From Ascidiaceihabitans sp023955215 (GTDB taxonomy: Bacteria; Pseudomonadota; Alphaproteobacteria; Rhodobacterales; Rhodobacteraceae), in NCBI GenBank assembly GCA_943788345.1, contig CALSPX010000018.1, forward strand, positions 1 to 15,679: DNA of 15,679 nucleotides, read 5' to 3'. Positions within the stretch are counted from its first letter, which is position 1. Each line of letters starts with the position of its first letter. Positions 1 through 6,869 of this stretch are shown in pieces. The position numbers and the translations under genes are program-made. The notes under the pieces are model-generated. The model ran no database searches. It was given only the letters and a program-made list of their open reading frames with translations, and was not told the DNA's origin.

Positions 1-146
1 TGTCTTCCACCTGACGAAAACTAAATGGATAACGTATGTAATACATCACTGCCAACCGGATGATTTCAGGTGAAGTCTTGAAATATTTAAAGGGAGAACA
101 TGTTGTCATTTACCAAAAATAGGGATCGGCCGCGAAACCGTCAAGT

Positions 147-157
147 TTGTCTGACAA
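147..157. promoter_or_regulatory. 11-bp odd palindrome TTGTCTGACAA, possible GntR-type operator
   Basis: The 180 bases left of the first gene hold no convincing gene. They contain a perfect odd palindrome, TTGTC-T-GACAA, which fits the loose TnGTnnnACnA pattern known for FadR-subfamily GntR operators. It lies just beyond the stop of the SulP gene, so it would serve a gene outside the window if functional. A palindrome this short can occur by chance. Confidence 0.15.
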
Positions 158-180
158 CACCTACCGCTTTTACTACCCTC

Positions 181-1902
181 TCAGATCCTTGCTTTGAACC
201 TCAGCGCCATAGTCGCATCATACTGTGACAAGAAGACATCGCCATTCAAGTCAAGGATCAGATGCGTTGACTTGAGGCGGTCCATCACGGGACCTTTAAC
301 CTCAGACAAATGAAACCCGATGCCCATATCCTTGAGACGTAGATTAATTGCCTCGAGGCTTTCGAGGGCGGAATAGTCTACCTCGTTCACCGCCGAGAAC
401 ATCAAGATGACATTTTTAATTTCGGTGCCTTCGCTAACCCGAGCCTGCACCATATCTTGCAGGAACCGCGCATTAATAAAGTACAGGCTTTCGTCAACGC
501 GCAATGTCAGGAGAGTCGGATCTGTTTCGACGTCGTGACGCTGAATATTGCGGAAATGCTGACTGCCTGGCACAAGGCCTACTTCGGCGACATGTGGGCG
601 TGAAGTTTTGTAAAGATGCAGAAGAATCGAGATAGTGACCCCACTAGCAACACCGACTTCGACACCTAGGGACAAAGTCAGAAGAATGGTGACAAAGACC
701 GCCAGAAAATCATCGCGGTTATAGTTCCATGTCTTCTTCAGAATGGTCAAATCCACAAGACTGAGAACGGCAACGATGATCGTGGCTGCAAGCGTCGCCT
801 TTGGTAGGAAAAATACTAGAGGAGTGAGATAGAGGGCTGCGACGGCCAAACCCATTGCCGTATAGATGCCGGCGGCAGGTGTTTCTGACCCAGCATCAAA
901 ATTAACCACCGAACGGGAAAATCCACCTGTGACAGGAAAACCACCCGTGAACGCCGCGCCAAGGTTTGCAGCCCCCAGTCCGATCAGCTCCTGGTTAGGG
1001 TCGATTTGCTGGCGTTTCTTGGCAGCAAGCGTTTGCGCAACAGAGATGCTTTCAACAAAACCAATGATCGAAATAAGGATTGCCGGAATAAGTAAGGAAC
1101 TCATCAATTCAGGTGAAAAGCTAGGCATTGTCAAAGGTGGCAGACTTTGGGGAACTTCCCCAACGATTTTCACACCTTTGTCGGCTAACCCAAAGGCCCA
1201 CACAGAAACCGTTGTCGCAACAACGGCGGCAACGGGTCCGGCTTTGGTCAGAATATCCGCCATAAGGGGCGATAGGCCTAATTTTGTCAGGAGCGGCTTC
1301 AAGTTCTTGCGTACCCAAAACAGAAAAGAGGTCGCTGTGAAACCGATGATGACAGTGATCCAACTAATCTGGTCAAGATGTTCAAAGATCGATCCGAGCA
1401 TTTCGGGCAAGGTATGACCGTGTGCATCAACGCCTAAGATATGTTTGAGCTGGCTTGTCGCGATGAGAATACCTGAGGCCGTGATAAAGCCCGCGATCAC
1501 AGGATGGCTTAGAAAATTTGCGAAAAAACCTAAGCGGAACACACCCAGTAAAAGCAAAAACACTCCGGATAAGAATGCCAGCGTCAACGCCGCAATCACA
1601 TAACCTGCTGTACCGGCATCAGCGACCTGACCAATTGCCGAAGCTGTTAGCAGCGATACAACTGCCACGGGCCCAACCGCCAAAGCGCGGCTTGTCCCGA
1701 AGATAGCATAAAGCACGATCGGCGCGATTGAGGCATAGATCCCGGCCTCTGGCGGCAATCCTGCCAAAAGCGCATACGCCAAAGATTGCGGGATCAGCAT
1801 GATCGTCACAATCACGGCCGCTATCATGTCATTGGAAAATGTATTGCGGTCGTAGCGGCGGCCCCATTCGAGGATTGGGAGGTATTGGCGAAGGTGATGC
1901 AT
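181..1902 (-). CDS. SulP-family anion permease with C-terminal STAS domain
   Basis: Inner-membrane SulP (SLC26-like) transporter for sulfate or related oxyanions, 573 residues from the chosen start, the usual family length. The N-terminal family signature is present (IPQSLAYALLAGLPPEAGIYAS at about residues 37-58, then SRALAVGPVAVVSLLT), followed by about a dozen hydrophobic segments. A cytoplasmic STAS domain fills roughly the last 120 residues, with the VDYSALESLE segment. The reading frame stays open 28 codons further upstream, but family members begin near MHHLRQYLPILEWG, so I use that ATG; its Shine-Dalgarno is weak. It is the last gene of the minus-strand sulfide cluster, 133 bases after the SQR gene. 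I infer that it moves sulfate or sulfite made by the pathway; direction and substrate cannot be read from sequence. Confidence 0.9.
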   Translation of the reverse strand: MHHLRQYLPILEWGRRYDRNTFSNDMIAAVIVTIMLIPQSLAYALLAGLPPEAGIYASIAPIVLYAIFGTSRALAVGPVAVVSLLTASAIGQVADAGTAGYVIAALTLAFLSGVFLLLLGVFRLGFFANFLSHPVIAGFITASGILIATSQLKHILGVDAHGHTLPEMLGSIFEHLDQISWITVIIGFTATSFLFWVRKNLKPLLTKLGLSPLMADILTKAGPVAAVVATTVSVWAFGLADKGVKIVGEVPQSLPPLTMPSFSPELMSSLLIPAILISIIGFVESISVAQTLAAKKRQQIDPNQELIGLGAANLGAAFTGGFPVTGGFSRSVVNFDAGSETPAAGIYTAMGLAVAALYLTPLVFFLPKATLAATIIVAVLSLVDLTILKKTWNYNRDDFLAVFVTILLTLSLGVEVGVASGVTISILLHLYKTSRPHVAEVGLVPGSQHFRNIQRHDVETDPTLLTLRVDESLYFINARFLQDMVQARVSEGTEIKNVILMFSAVNEVDYSALESLEAINLRLKDMGIGFHLSEVKGPVMDRLKSTHLILDLNGDVFLSQYDATMALRFKARI

Positions 1903-2035
1903 GACAATTGATCCAAGAAAGGCGGCGATCAGAGAAAATGACTCTGACCGCCAAGTGTAGGTCTGTCGGGGAACAAAACAGACCAATCAAGCGGCGGGCA
2001 CCGCTGCGGCACCCACTATGATGGTTCGTCAGACG

Positions 2036-3715
2036 CTAGTCGGCCGTCACCTTGATGTCCTCAGGTTTCGCCATCCATTCTTTGCCCTTCAGCATGGCTT
2101 GCCAATAGATCGGTGGTAGCAGCTTTTCCTTCATGAACCATGCCGCACGGCTTGGCTTGGTCCCATCGATAATAAAGGATGGGAAGCTCGGCTTGAGAGC
2201 ACCGCCATACCCGAATTCTGCCAGCACGATTTTGCCGCGTTCAACGGTCAACGGACAAGAACCATAGCCGTCGTATTGGGCCACAGGTGATCCGCCCTTG
2301 ATATCAGCAACGATGTTCTCAGCAACGACTGGCGCTTGCTTGCGTGCAGCTGCCATGGTTTTGGCATTTGGCGCGTTCATAACATCCCCCAATGACCATA
2401 CGTTGTCATAGTTTTTGTGACGCAGTGTAGCTTGATCGACATCCACCCATCCCGCGGCATCCGCCAACGGAGACACGCGAATGAAATCGGGCGCAACCTG
2501 TGGTGGGCAGACATGCATCATATCGAAATCCACCGTGATTTCCGTCGGGTCCGTATCGGGCTTAGCGACTTTGAACGTGGCTTTCTTTGCGGCACCATCC
2601 ACGGACGTGAGCGTATGGAAAAAGTTCAGATCAGCATCATACTTTTTGACATATTCCATCAGCGCAGGCACGTATTCCTTGACCCCAAACAGCACGCCAC
2701 CGGCATTCATGAACTGGATGTCGACGTCCTTCAGCACACCGCGTCGGAACCAAGCATCACCTGAAAGATACATCGCCTTTTGCGGCGCACCTGCGCATTT
2801 GATCGGCATCGGCGGTTGGGTAAACAACGCGCGGCCTTCTTTCATCTCTTGCACGAGATGCCACGTGTAGGGTGCCAAATCATAGCGGTAGTTCGATGTG
2901 ACACCATTGCGCCCCAAGGTCTCTTCAAGACCTTCGACACCTGCCCAGTTCAGTTTGAGACCAGGGGAAACCACAAGCCGGTCATAGGTCACGACGACGC
3001 AGCCTTCAAGGATGACGGCGTTGTTTTGAGGCTCGAAGGCTGCAACCGCTGCCTTGATCCATTTGACGCCGCGCGGGATCAGTGACGCCATCGTTTTGGC
3101 TGTTTCGCTGGCCTCGAACACGCCGCCACCGACCATGGTCCACCCCGGCTGATAATAATGCACGTCAGACGGATCAATGATCGCAATAGACAGGTCTGAT
3201 TTGCGTGAAAGCAAGCTTGCGGCCGTAGCGATGCCGCCTGCCCCGCCACCGACAATCACAACATCATATTTTGCATCGCCGGTCTGGGTCGGTGTTTTGC
3301 CGCCATTCGCGATACGGCTTGCAACGCCGCTCATGTCATATCCAGCGGCTTTTGTCGCTGCGAGGATTTCGGACAGCGGACGTTTGTGAGCCTCATGCAA
3401 CGACCAAAGCGTGGCCGAGCGTGTGCCTGAACGGCAATAGCCCAGAACTGGACGTGGCAAGGTTTTCAAAGCGGTGTCAAACTCGGTCACATTTTCATCG
3501 GTCACCATGCCCGATTGAACCGGAACATATGCGATTTCAAGACCGGCCTTTTTTGCCGCCTTCTCGATTTCCGCGTAGCTCGGTTGATCTGCGCCCTCGC
3601 CATCAGGACGGTTGCAAATGATTGCACGAAATCCGGCTTTCTTGATGTCTGCCATGTCACCCAGAGAGATTTGCGGTGAAACAGAAACTTTGTCCGTAAT
3701 TTTCTTAATTTCCAT
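2036..3715 (-). CDS. sqr: Sulfide:quinone oxidoreductase (type II) with N-terminal DUF442 sulfurtransferase/phosphatase-like domain
   Basis: Fusion protein of 559 residues. Residues 1 to about 110 form a DUF442 (TIGR01244-like) domain with the loop YCRSGTRS around Cys94. Residues 150-559 form a flavoprotein with the FAD-binding VGGGAGG near residues 155-161. The second part resembles mitochondrial SQRDL-type (type II) enzymes: the segment KCAGAPQK with Cys307 and the segment SCPLTV with Cys487 match the two redox cysteines of that class, and the AAGWVDVD and LGD motifs near residues 420-444 also fit. Known role of the family: oxidise sulfide on the membrane surface, pass electrons to quinone and leave a sulfane sulfur for an acceptor thiol. 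A GGAGA site lies just before the ATG, 14 bases after the persulfide dioxygenase stop, so the two are co-translated. The DUF442 domain probably handles the persulfide product (inference). Confidence 0.93.
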   Translation of the reverse strand: MEIKKITDKVSVSPQISLGDMADIKKAGFRAIICNRPDGEGADQPSYAEIEKAAKKAGLEIAYVPVQSGMVTDENVTEFDTALKTLPRPVLGYCRSGTRSATLWSLHEAHKRPLSEILAATKAAGYDMSGVASRIANGGKTPTQTGDAKYDVVIVGGGAGGIATAASLLSRKSDLSIAIIDPSDVHYYQPGWTMVGGGVFEASETAKTMASLIPRGVKWIKAAVAAFEPQNNAVILEGCVVVTYDRLVVSPGLKLNWAGVEGLEETLGRNGVTSNYRYDLAPYTWHLVQEMKEGRALFTQPPMPIKCAGAPQKAMYLSGDAWFRRGVLKDVDIQFMNAGGVLFGVKEYVPALMEYVKKYDADLNFFHTLTSVDGAAKKATFKVAKPDTDPTEITVDFDMMHVCPPQVAPDFIRVSPLADAAGWVDVDQATLRHKNYDNVWSLGDVMNAPNAKTMAAARKQAPVVAENIVADIKGGSPVAQYDGYGSCPLTVERGKIVLAEFGYGGALKPSFPSFIIDGTKPSRAAWFMKEKLLPPIYWQAMLKGKEWMAKPEDIKVTAD

Positions 3716-3729
3716 GATTTTCTCCAGAG

Positions 3730-4614
3730 TTACAGACCGTTGACCGGTACTTTGAGCATTGGGTTACCGTCTTTGTCTGTTGGCACTTCGCCTGCACGCA
3801 TATTCACTTGTAGCGATGGAATGATGAGCTTTGGCATCGCCAATTGCGCATCCCGCTCGGTGCGAAACTTGACGAAGTCTTCCTTCGTCTTGCTGCCACC
3901 TAAGTGGATGTTGTTTGCCTTCTCATCCGCTACGGTTGTTTCCCATGCAATGTCACGGCCATTCGGACCATAGTCGTGGCACATGAATAGGCGCATATCG
4001 TCAGGCAGGCTCAACACTTTCATGATAGAATCGTAAAGGATACTCGCATCTCCGCCCGGGAAATCGGCGCGCGCAGAGCCTCCATCGGGCATGAACAATG
4101 TATCGCCAGTAAAGGTCGCATCACCGATAACGTGCACCATGCAGGCAGGTGTATGGCCGGGGGTGAAGATGGCAATCGCTTGCATATTGCCGATCATGTA
4201 GGTGTCGCCGTCCTTGAAAAGCGCATCAAACTGCGAACCATCACGCTGGAACTCTGTGCCTTCGTTAAAGATTTTGCCGAAGGTTTCTTGAATAATCATG
4301 ATGCCTTCGCCGACACCAACCTTGCCACCCAATTCCTGTTGAATGTAGGGGGCAGCACTCAGGTGATCGGCGTGGACATGGGTTTCTATGATCCATTCCA
4401 GTTTAAGACCGCGCTCTTTAATATGGGCGATCATTTTGTCGGCGCTGTCGTGGGTGATTCGACCAGCGGCATAATCCAGATCCATGACGCTGTCGATGAT
4501 TGCACATGAAACAGAAGATGGGTCTTTTACAACGTAGCTGATGGTGTTGGTCGGGGCGTCAAAGAAGGCTTCAACCTCTGGCTTGATATTCATGTTTACA
4601 GGACAATTTGTCAT
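3730..4614 (-). CDS. ETHE1/Blh-like persulfide dioxygenase (metallo-beta-lactamase fold)
   Basis: Soluble MBL-fold enzyme of 294 residues. The metal motif THVHADHL gives His79, His81, Asp83 and His84; further ligands are His154 (TPGHTPAC), Asp171 (FTGDTLF) and His213 (CHDYG). The family (ETHE1, and the MBL half of Blh) binds one mononuclear iron and oxidises glutathione persulfide to sulfite and glutathione with O2. It lies between the rhodanese and SQR genes, the classic sulfide-oxidation trio. The ATG at 4614 has an AGGAG site about nine bases upstream; the in-frame ATG seven codons later has none, so the longer form is kept. In Blh proteins a DUF442 domain is fused to this enzyme; here that domain sits on the neighbouring SQR. 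Confidence 0.92.
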   Translation of the reverse strand: MTNCPVNMNIKPEVEAFFDAPTNTISYVVKDPSSVSCAIIDSVMDLDYAAGRITHDSADKMIAHIKERGLKLEWIIETHVHADHLSAAPYIQQELGGKVGVGEGIMIIQETFGKIFNEGTEFQRDGSQFDALFKDGDTYMIGNMQAIAIFTPGHTPACMVHVIGDATFTGDTLFMPDGGSARADFPGGDASILYDSIMKVLSLPDDMRLFMCHDYGPNGRDIAWETTVADEKANNIHLGGSKTKEDFVKFRTERDAQLAMPKLIIPSLQVNMRAGEVPTDKDGNPMLKVPVNGL

Positions 4615-4721
4615 GTTCGTAACTCCTAAGAATGCCTGTGTTGGGCTGTCGTGATTGGTGCGGAAGACGCAGCGTCAAAAAATTCGACGCCTGTTGATGG
4701 TATTCTCAAAGTTTTATAGAG

Positions 4722-5078
4722 CTATGTGCTTCTTTCGATCTTGCGATAGGCGTTCAGGCCACCTGCAATGTAGCGAGCGTTTTTATAGCCCATGTCATGT
4801 AGCGATGCGGCGGATAACGCGCCCCGGTTATAAGCGTTGCAATAACAAAGGATGGTCGCATCAAGATCAGGCAAGGCACCTTCAACATTCATTTCCAGTT
4901 TTCCGCGGCTGATGTTGATCGCCCCCAGAATATGGCCTGCATCATGTTCTTCTTTGTCACGAATATCTAAAGCGACAGCTCCGGATGAAAGCAAACTGTC
5001 AACATCTTCTGGGGCAACAGAACCAACAACTTTCTGAGCGGCATCAGCCAACGCTTGGAATTTTTGTGTATATGCCAT
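4722..5078 (-). CDS. Single-domain rhodanese sulfurtransferase
   Basis: Protein of 118 residues with one rhodanese domain: DIR at 38-40, AGHILGAINI around His49, and the active loop with Cys80 to Arg85 (CNAYNRG). Family role: carry sulfane sulfur on the active cysteine between donors such as glutathione persulfide or thiosulfate and thiol acceptors. Most loops have Gly at the third position after the cysteine; here it is Tyr83, an unusual substitution that may change acceptor choice. Cys78 sits two residues before the active cysteine. AAGGA precedes the ATG by about nine bases. The gene lies 23 bases after the Met/His-rich protein gene and 107 bases before the persulfide dioxygenase; that gap contains a short imperfect inverted repeat, GCGTC-N9-GACGC (4672-4690). 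Confidence 0.88.
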   Translation of the reverse strand: MAYTQKFQALADAAQKVVGSVAPEDVDSLLSSGAVALDIRDKEEHDAGHILGAINISRGKLEMNVEGALPDLDATILCYCNAYNRGALSAASLHDMGYKNARYIAGGLNAYRKIERST

Positions 5079-5101
5079 GGTAAGTTATCCTTTTTAAGAG
5101 G

Positions 5102-5680
5102 TCAGTGGCTTTCGCCATTTCCCATCATCATTTCGTGCACAGCTTGCATGCCGCGATCCGCCATTGCGGTCACTTCAGCTGCGTGTTCATGCAATGCAGC
5201 AACCACGTCGGCATCCTGTGATGTCTGGATCACGACGATCCCGTCGTCTGTGACGTCGATGTCGGAGGTGATCCCCTGTCCACGGATAAAAAAGATATCC
5301 AGCGTTGGGCTTTGGATTCCAATCTTCGGATCATCTAACTCATCGACACGATCGATCATGCCAATAACATGACTGACCAATGAGTTCATCACTTCTGGGT
5401 CGGAAGACCTTGTTACGGTGCGGATGCCGTCCGGCAAGTTTTCCACGTCCCGTGTGATCGTCTTAAAGCTGCGAAACATGACAGCCAGTTCCGCGCTTTC
5501 TTCGGGTGTTGCGTTTTCACCCTGTAAGCCGGGCATATTGGCCTCATCATGCTGCATCATTCCGCCGCTGTGATGACCCATCATATCGTATCCACGTGAC
5601 ATTACAAAATACGTGGCACCCACACCTACCGCGCCTGCCATGACGACCGCGGCAACTACCATTGTTGTTTTAGGTGCCAT
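5102..5680 (-). CDS. Membrane-anchored Met/His-rich periplasmic protein, function unknown
   Basis: I do not recognise a named family. The 192-residue product has one N-terminal hydrophobic segment (about residues 6-27), best read as a membrane anchor or uncleaved signal. A cluster rich in Met and His follows at 32-48 (MMGHHSGGMMQH). The rest is a soluble region of about 130 residues with alternating helix and strand character and several His and Met near the C-terminus (HEH at 164-166, His182, a run of three Met, terminal His192). There is no CxxCH, so it is not a c-type cytochrome. Metal binding (copper or haem) is an inference from composition only. The start at 5680 follows the previous stop by one base and has an AGAAGG site; the frame is open 17 codons further upstream but that overlaps the neighbour. 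Position inside the sulfide operon suggests a periplasmic job linked to sulfur or metal stress. Confidence 0.75.
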   Translation of the reverse strand: MAPKTTMVVAAVVMAGAVGVGATYFVMSRGYDMMGHHSGGMMQHDEANMPGLQGENATPEESAELAVMFRSFKTITRDVENLPDGIRTVTRSSDPEVMNSLVSHVIGMIDRVDELDDPKIGIQSPTLDIFFIRGQGITSDIDVTDDGIVVIQTSQDADVVAALHEHAAEVTAMADRGMQAVHEMMMGNGESH

Positions 5681-5681
5681 T

Positions 5682-6119
5682 TTACGCAGCCTTCTTAGTT
5701 GATTGTGTTGGTGTGAAAAGACGCCGCACATAGAACCCTGCTGTCACGGCTGCGAGGAAAAGAACAACTTCCCAGCGACCTGTACCAAGTGCGGGAATTG
5801 CAGCGCCCGGACAGAACCCTGCAATACCCCAACCGATCCCGAAGATTGCGGAGCCGCCCACAAGGCGGGCATCGATTGCGCTGTTAGTCGGGAACTCAAA
5901 TTGCTCACCAAACAGCGGTGCATTTCGACGCCAGGCCAAACGATAGCCGATGAAAGTGACGATAACCGCGCCGCCCATCACAAAAGCAAGGCTTGGGTCC
6001 CACGTGCCCGCTATGTCGAAGAAGTTAAAAACCTTGGCAGGGTTAATCATGCCAGAAATCGAGATGCCGACGCCAAAGACGAGGCCGGTGAAAAGTGCGT
6101 AGATAAGTTTCATTGGCAT
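5682..6119 (-). CDS. YeeE/YedE-type half-transporter (DUF6691-like)
   Basis: Small integral membrane protein of 145 residues with about four hydrophobic segments. It begins MPMKLIYALFTGLVFGVGISISGM and carries GFCPGAAIPALGTG with Cys103. This matches the C-terminal-half type of the YeeE/YedE family, whose full-length members (YeeE/TsuA) import thiosulfate using conserved cysteines. Its ATG overlaps the stop of the first half-gene in TGATG, so translation is coupled and the two halves probably form one transporter. A second ATG two codons on (6113) has a better-spaced GGAG and may be the true start. The C-terminus ends in a basic tail. Confidence 0.88.
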   Translation of the reverse strand: MPMKLIYALFTGLVFGVGISISGMINPAKVFNFFDIAGTWDPSLAFVMGGAVIVTFIGYRLAWRRNAPLFGEQFEFPTNSAIDARLVGGSAIFGIGWGIAGFCPGAAIPALGTGRWEVVLFLAAVTAGFYVRRLFTPTQSTKKAA

Positions 6120-6550
6120 CAGACTCCAAACACGTGACGGATCAGGTAAACGGTGATAGCTGCGGTCACCATGAAGGTTGGCACAGCTACAATTGAACGA
6201 ACGGAGAGACGCGACAGGCCGCAAACTCCATGACCCGATGTACAGCCCGACCCAAGGCTCGCGCCAAATCCGACGATCACACCACCGATGACAATCATCA
6301 GCGGACTAACAGGGACGTCCAGCTCTGGCATTGCTCCGGTCATCAAAAAAATAAGGCCTGGTGCCAAAATCATACCGACAACCATCGCCGCGCGCCATGA
6401 AAACTCAGAACTGCTTTCGGCAAAAACGAGGCCAGACATAATGCCGGTAGCGCCAAGAATACGGCCCAGGCCAAACATAAGAAGGACCGCGCCCAGACCT
6501 ATCAACATTCCGCCGCCGAGTGATGCGAATGGTGTGAAAAGTGTCTCCAT
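6119..6550 (-). CDS. YeeE/YedE-family half-transporter with GCTSGHGVCG cysteine motif
   Basis: Integral membrane protein of 143 residues, four or five hydrophobic segments. It has the hallmark GSGCTSGHGVCGLSR (Cys103 and Cys110) of the YeeE/YedE (sulphur transport) family. In full-length thiosulfate transporters such cysteines line the path and bind sulfur species through S-H-S hydrogen bonds. Together with the next gene it equals one full-length YeeE split in two. Comparable pairs accompany BigR/Blh-type sulfide operons in other proteobacteria. The start at METLFTPF has AAGGA eight bases upstream and lies one base after the DUF2892 stop; a ten-codon longer frame exists but would overlap that gene. 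Substrate (thiosulfate, persulfide or polysulfide) is not decidable here. Confidence 0.9.
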   Translation of the reverse strand: METLFTPFASLGGGMLIGLGAVLLMFGLGRILGATGIMSGLVFAESSSEFSWRAAMVVGMILAPGLIFLMTGAMPELDVPVSPLMIVIGGVIVGFGASLGSGCTSGHGVCGLSRLSVRSIVAVPTFMVTAAITVYLIRHVFGV

Positions 6551-6551
6551 C

Positions 6552-6767
6552 TCAGCAATCCTTACAAGTCTTGAGGCCAAGAATTGAATAGATAGGGCAC
6601 ATCTTCAAGATTGAGGTCGCAAGCATCACCACACCGATCACTGCTGCACCAAATTTAAACAGCGGGGCCGCAAACAACGACAGACCGCTTATAAAGGCGA
6701 GATAGAGTAGAACTACGCCCAAAGCGGCGCGTAGAATGCGGTCAATCACCCCAACGTTAATGGTCAT
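6552..6767 (-). CDS. DUF2892 (YgaP-like) small inner-membrane protein
   Basis: Protein of 71 residues with two hydrophobic segments. It ends in MCPIYSILGLKTCKDC with Cys57, Cys68 and Cys71. The CP-Y-x-x-x-G-x-x-TC ending is typical of DUF2892, the domain that is fused to a rhodanese in E. coli YgaP and that often stands alone in sulfur clusters. A strong AGGAGAAG site precedes the ATG. It is the first gene of the minus-strand operon, directly downstream of the promoter region with the shared palindrome. A role in passing sulfur or anchoring the rhodanese at the membrane is inferred from context. Confidence 0.88.
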   Translation of the reverse strand: MTINVGVIDRILRAALGVVLLYLAFISGLSLFAAPLFKFGAAVIGVVMLATSILKMCPIYSILGLKTCKDC

Positions 6768-6777
6768 AATCTTCTCC

Positions 6778-6790
6778 TAACTTTAAGTTA
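6778..6790. promoter_or_regulatory. 13-bp palindrome TAACTT-T-AAGTTA in the sulfide-operon leader
   Basis: Perfect odd palindrome directly upstream of the DUF2892 Shine-Dalgarno. With a one-base centre it cannot form a useful RNA hairpin, so it looks more like a protein-binding site. The half AAGTTA also occurs near 8026-8032, in the promoter region of the Rrf2 gene. It could be an operator of the Rrf2 regulator; this is a guess from position and symmetry. Confidence 0.3.
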
Positions 6791-6797
6791 ACTACGT

Positions 6798-6803
6798 GAT
6801 ATA
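6798..6803 (-). promoter_or_regulatory. Candidate -10 box (TATATC) of the sulfide operon
   Basis: Read on the minus strand, TATATC lies about 30 bases before the DUF2892 ATG. A start site about seven bases beyond would put the centre of the palindrome at 6823-6836 near -39, close to class II Crp/Fnr activator geometry. A competing box, TACAAT at 6817-6812, matches consensus better but would place the palindrome between -35 and -10, where it would repress. Neither has a good -35 box. TACGTGA (6793-6799) and TCACGTA (6833-6839) form a 7-bp inverted repeat around this promoter. Confidence 0.35.
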
Positions 6804-6822
6804 GGTTAAGCATTGTAGTTTC

Positions 6823-6836
6823 AGTGATATTGTCAC
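6823..6836. promoter_or_regulatory. Shared palindrome AGTGATATTGTCAC, copy A (sulfide operon promoter)
   Basis: GTGA-N5-TCAC palindrome followed by NN-AACT. Thirteen of 14 bases, plus the trailing AACT, are identical to the copy at 8044-8057. GTGA half-sites are the type read by Crp-like recognition helices, and the adjacent Crp/Fnr regulator has Arg-Glu-x-x-Ser-Arg at the matching positions. The five-base spacer differs from the usual six of CRP sites. It lies in the only gap before the eight-gene minus-strand cluster. Confidence 0.6.
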
Positions 6837-6845
6837 GTAACTGTC

Positions 6846-6869
6846 AAAAAAAAGCCATTTATTGGCTTT
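6846..6869 (-). terminator. Intrinsic terminator of the Rrf2-Crp operon, overlapping the stop codon
   Basis: On the minus strand a 7-bp perfect stem, AAAGCCA / TGGCTTT, with a five-base loop is followed by a run of T. The TAA stop codon of the Crp/Fnr gene lies in the loop. It should stop regulator transcripts before the sulfide operon, so that operon needs its own promoter. Confidence 0.8.

Noticed and set aside
100..228. Plus-strand frame of 42 codons (ATG at 100, preceded by GGGAG)
   Set aside because: It runs into the SulP gene on the other strand, has no recognisable features and its composition looks random.
866..1417. Long plus-strand frame opposite the SulP gene
   Set aside because: It is the antisense shadow of a well-supported transporter; its translation has no family features.
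6842..6847. Minus-strand TTGACA as a -35 box for the sulfide operon
   Set aside because: Perfect hexamer, but nothing like a -10 box follows at 16-18 bases (CTGAAA there), and it abuts the terminator T run.
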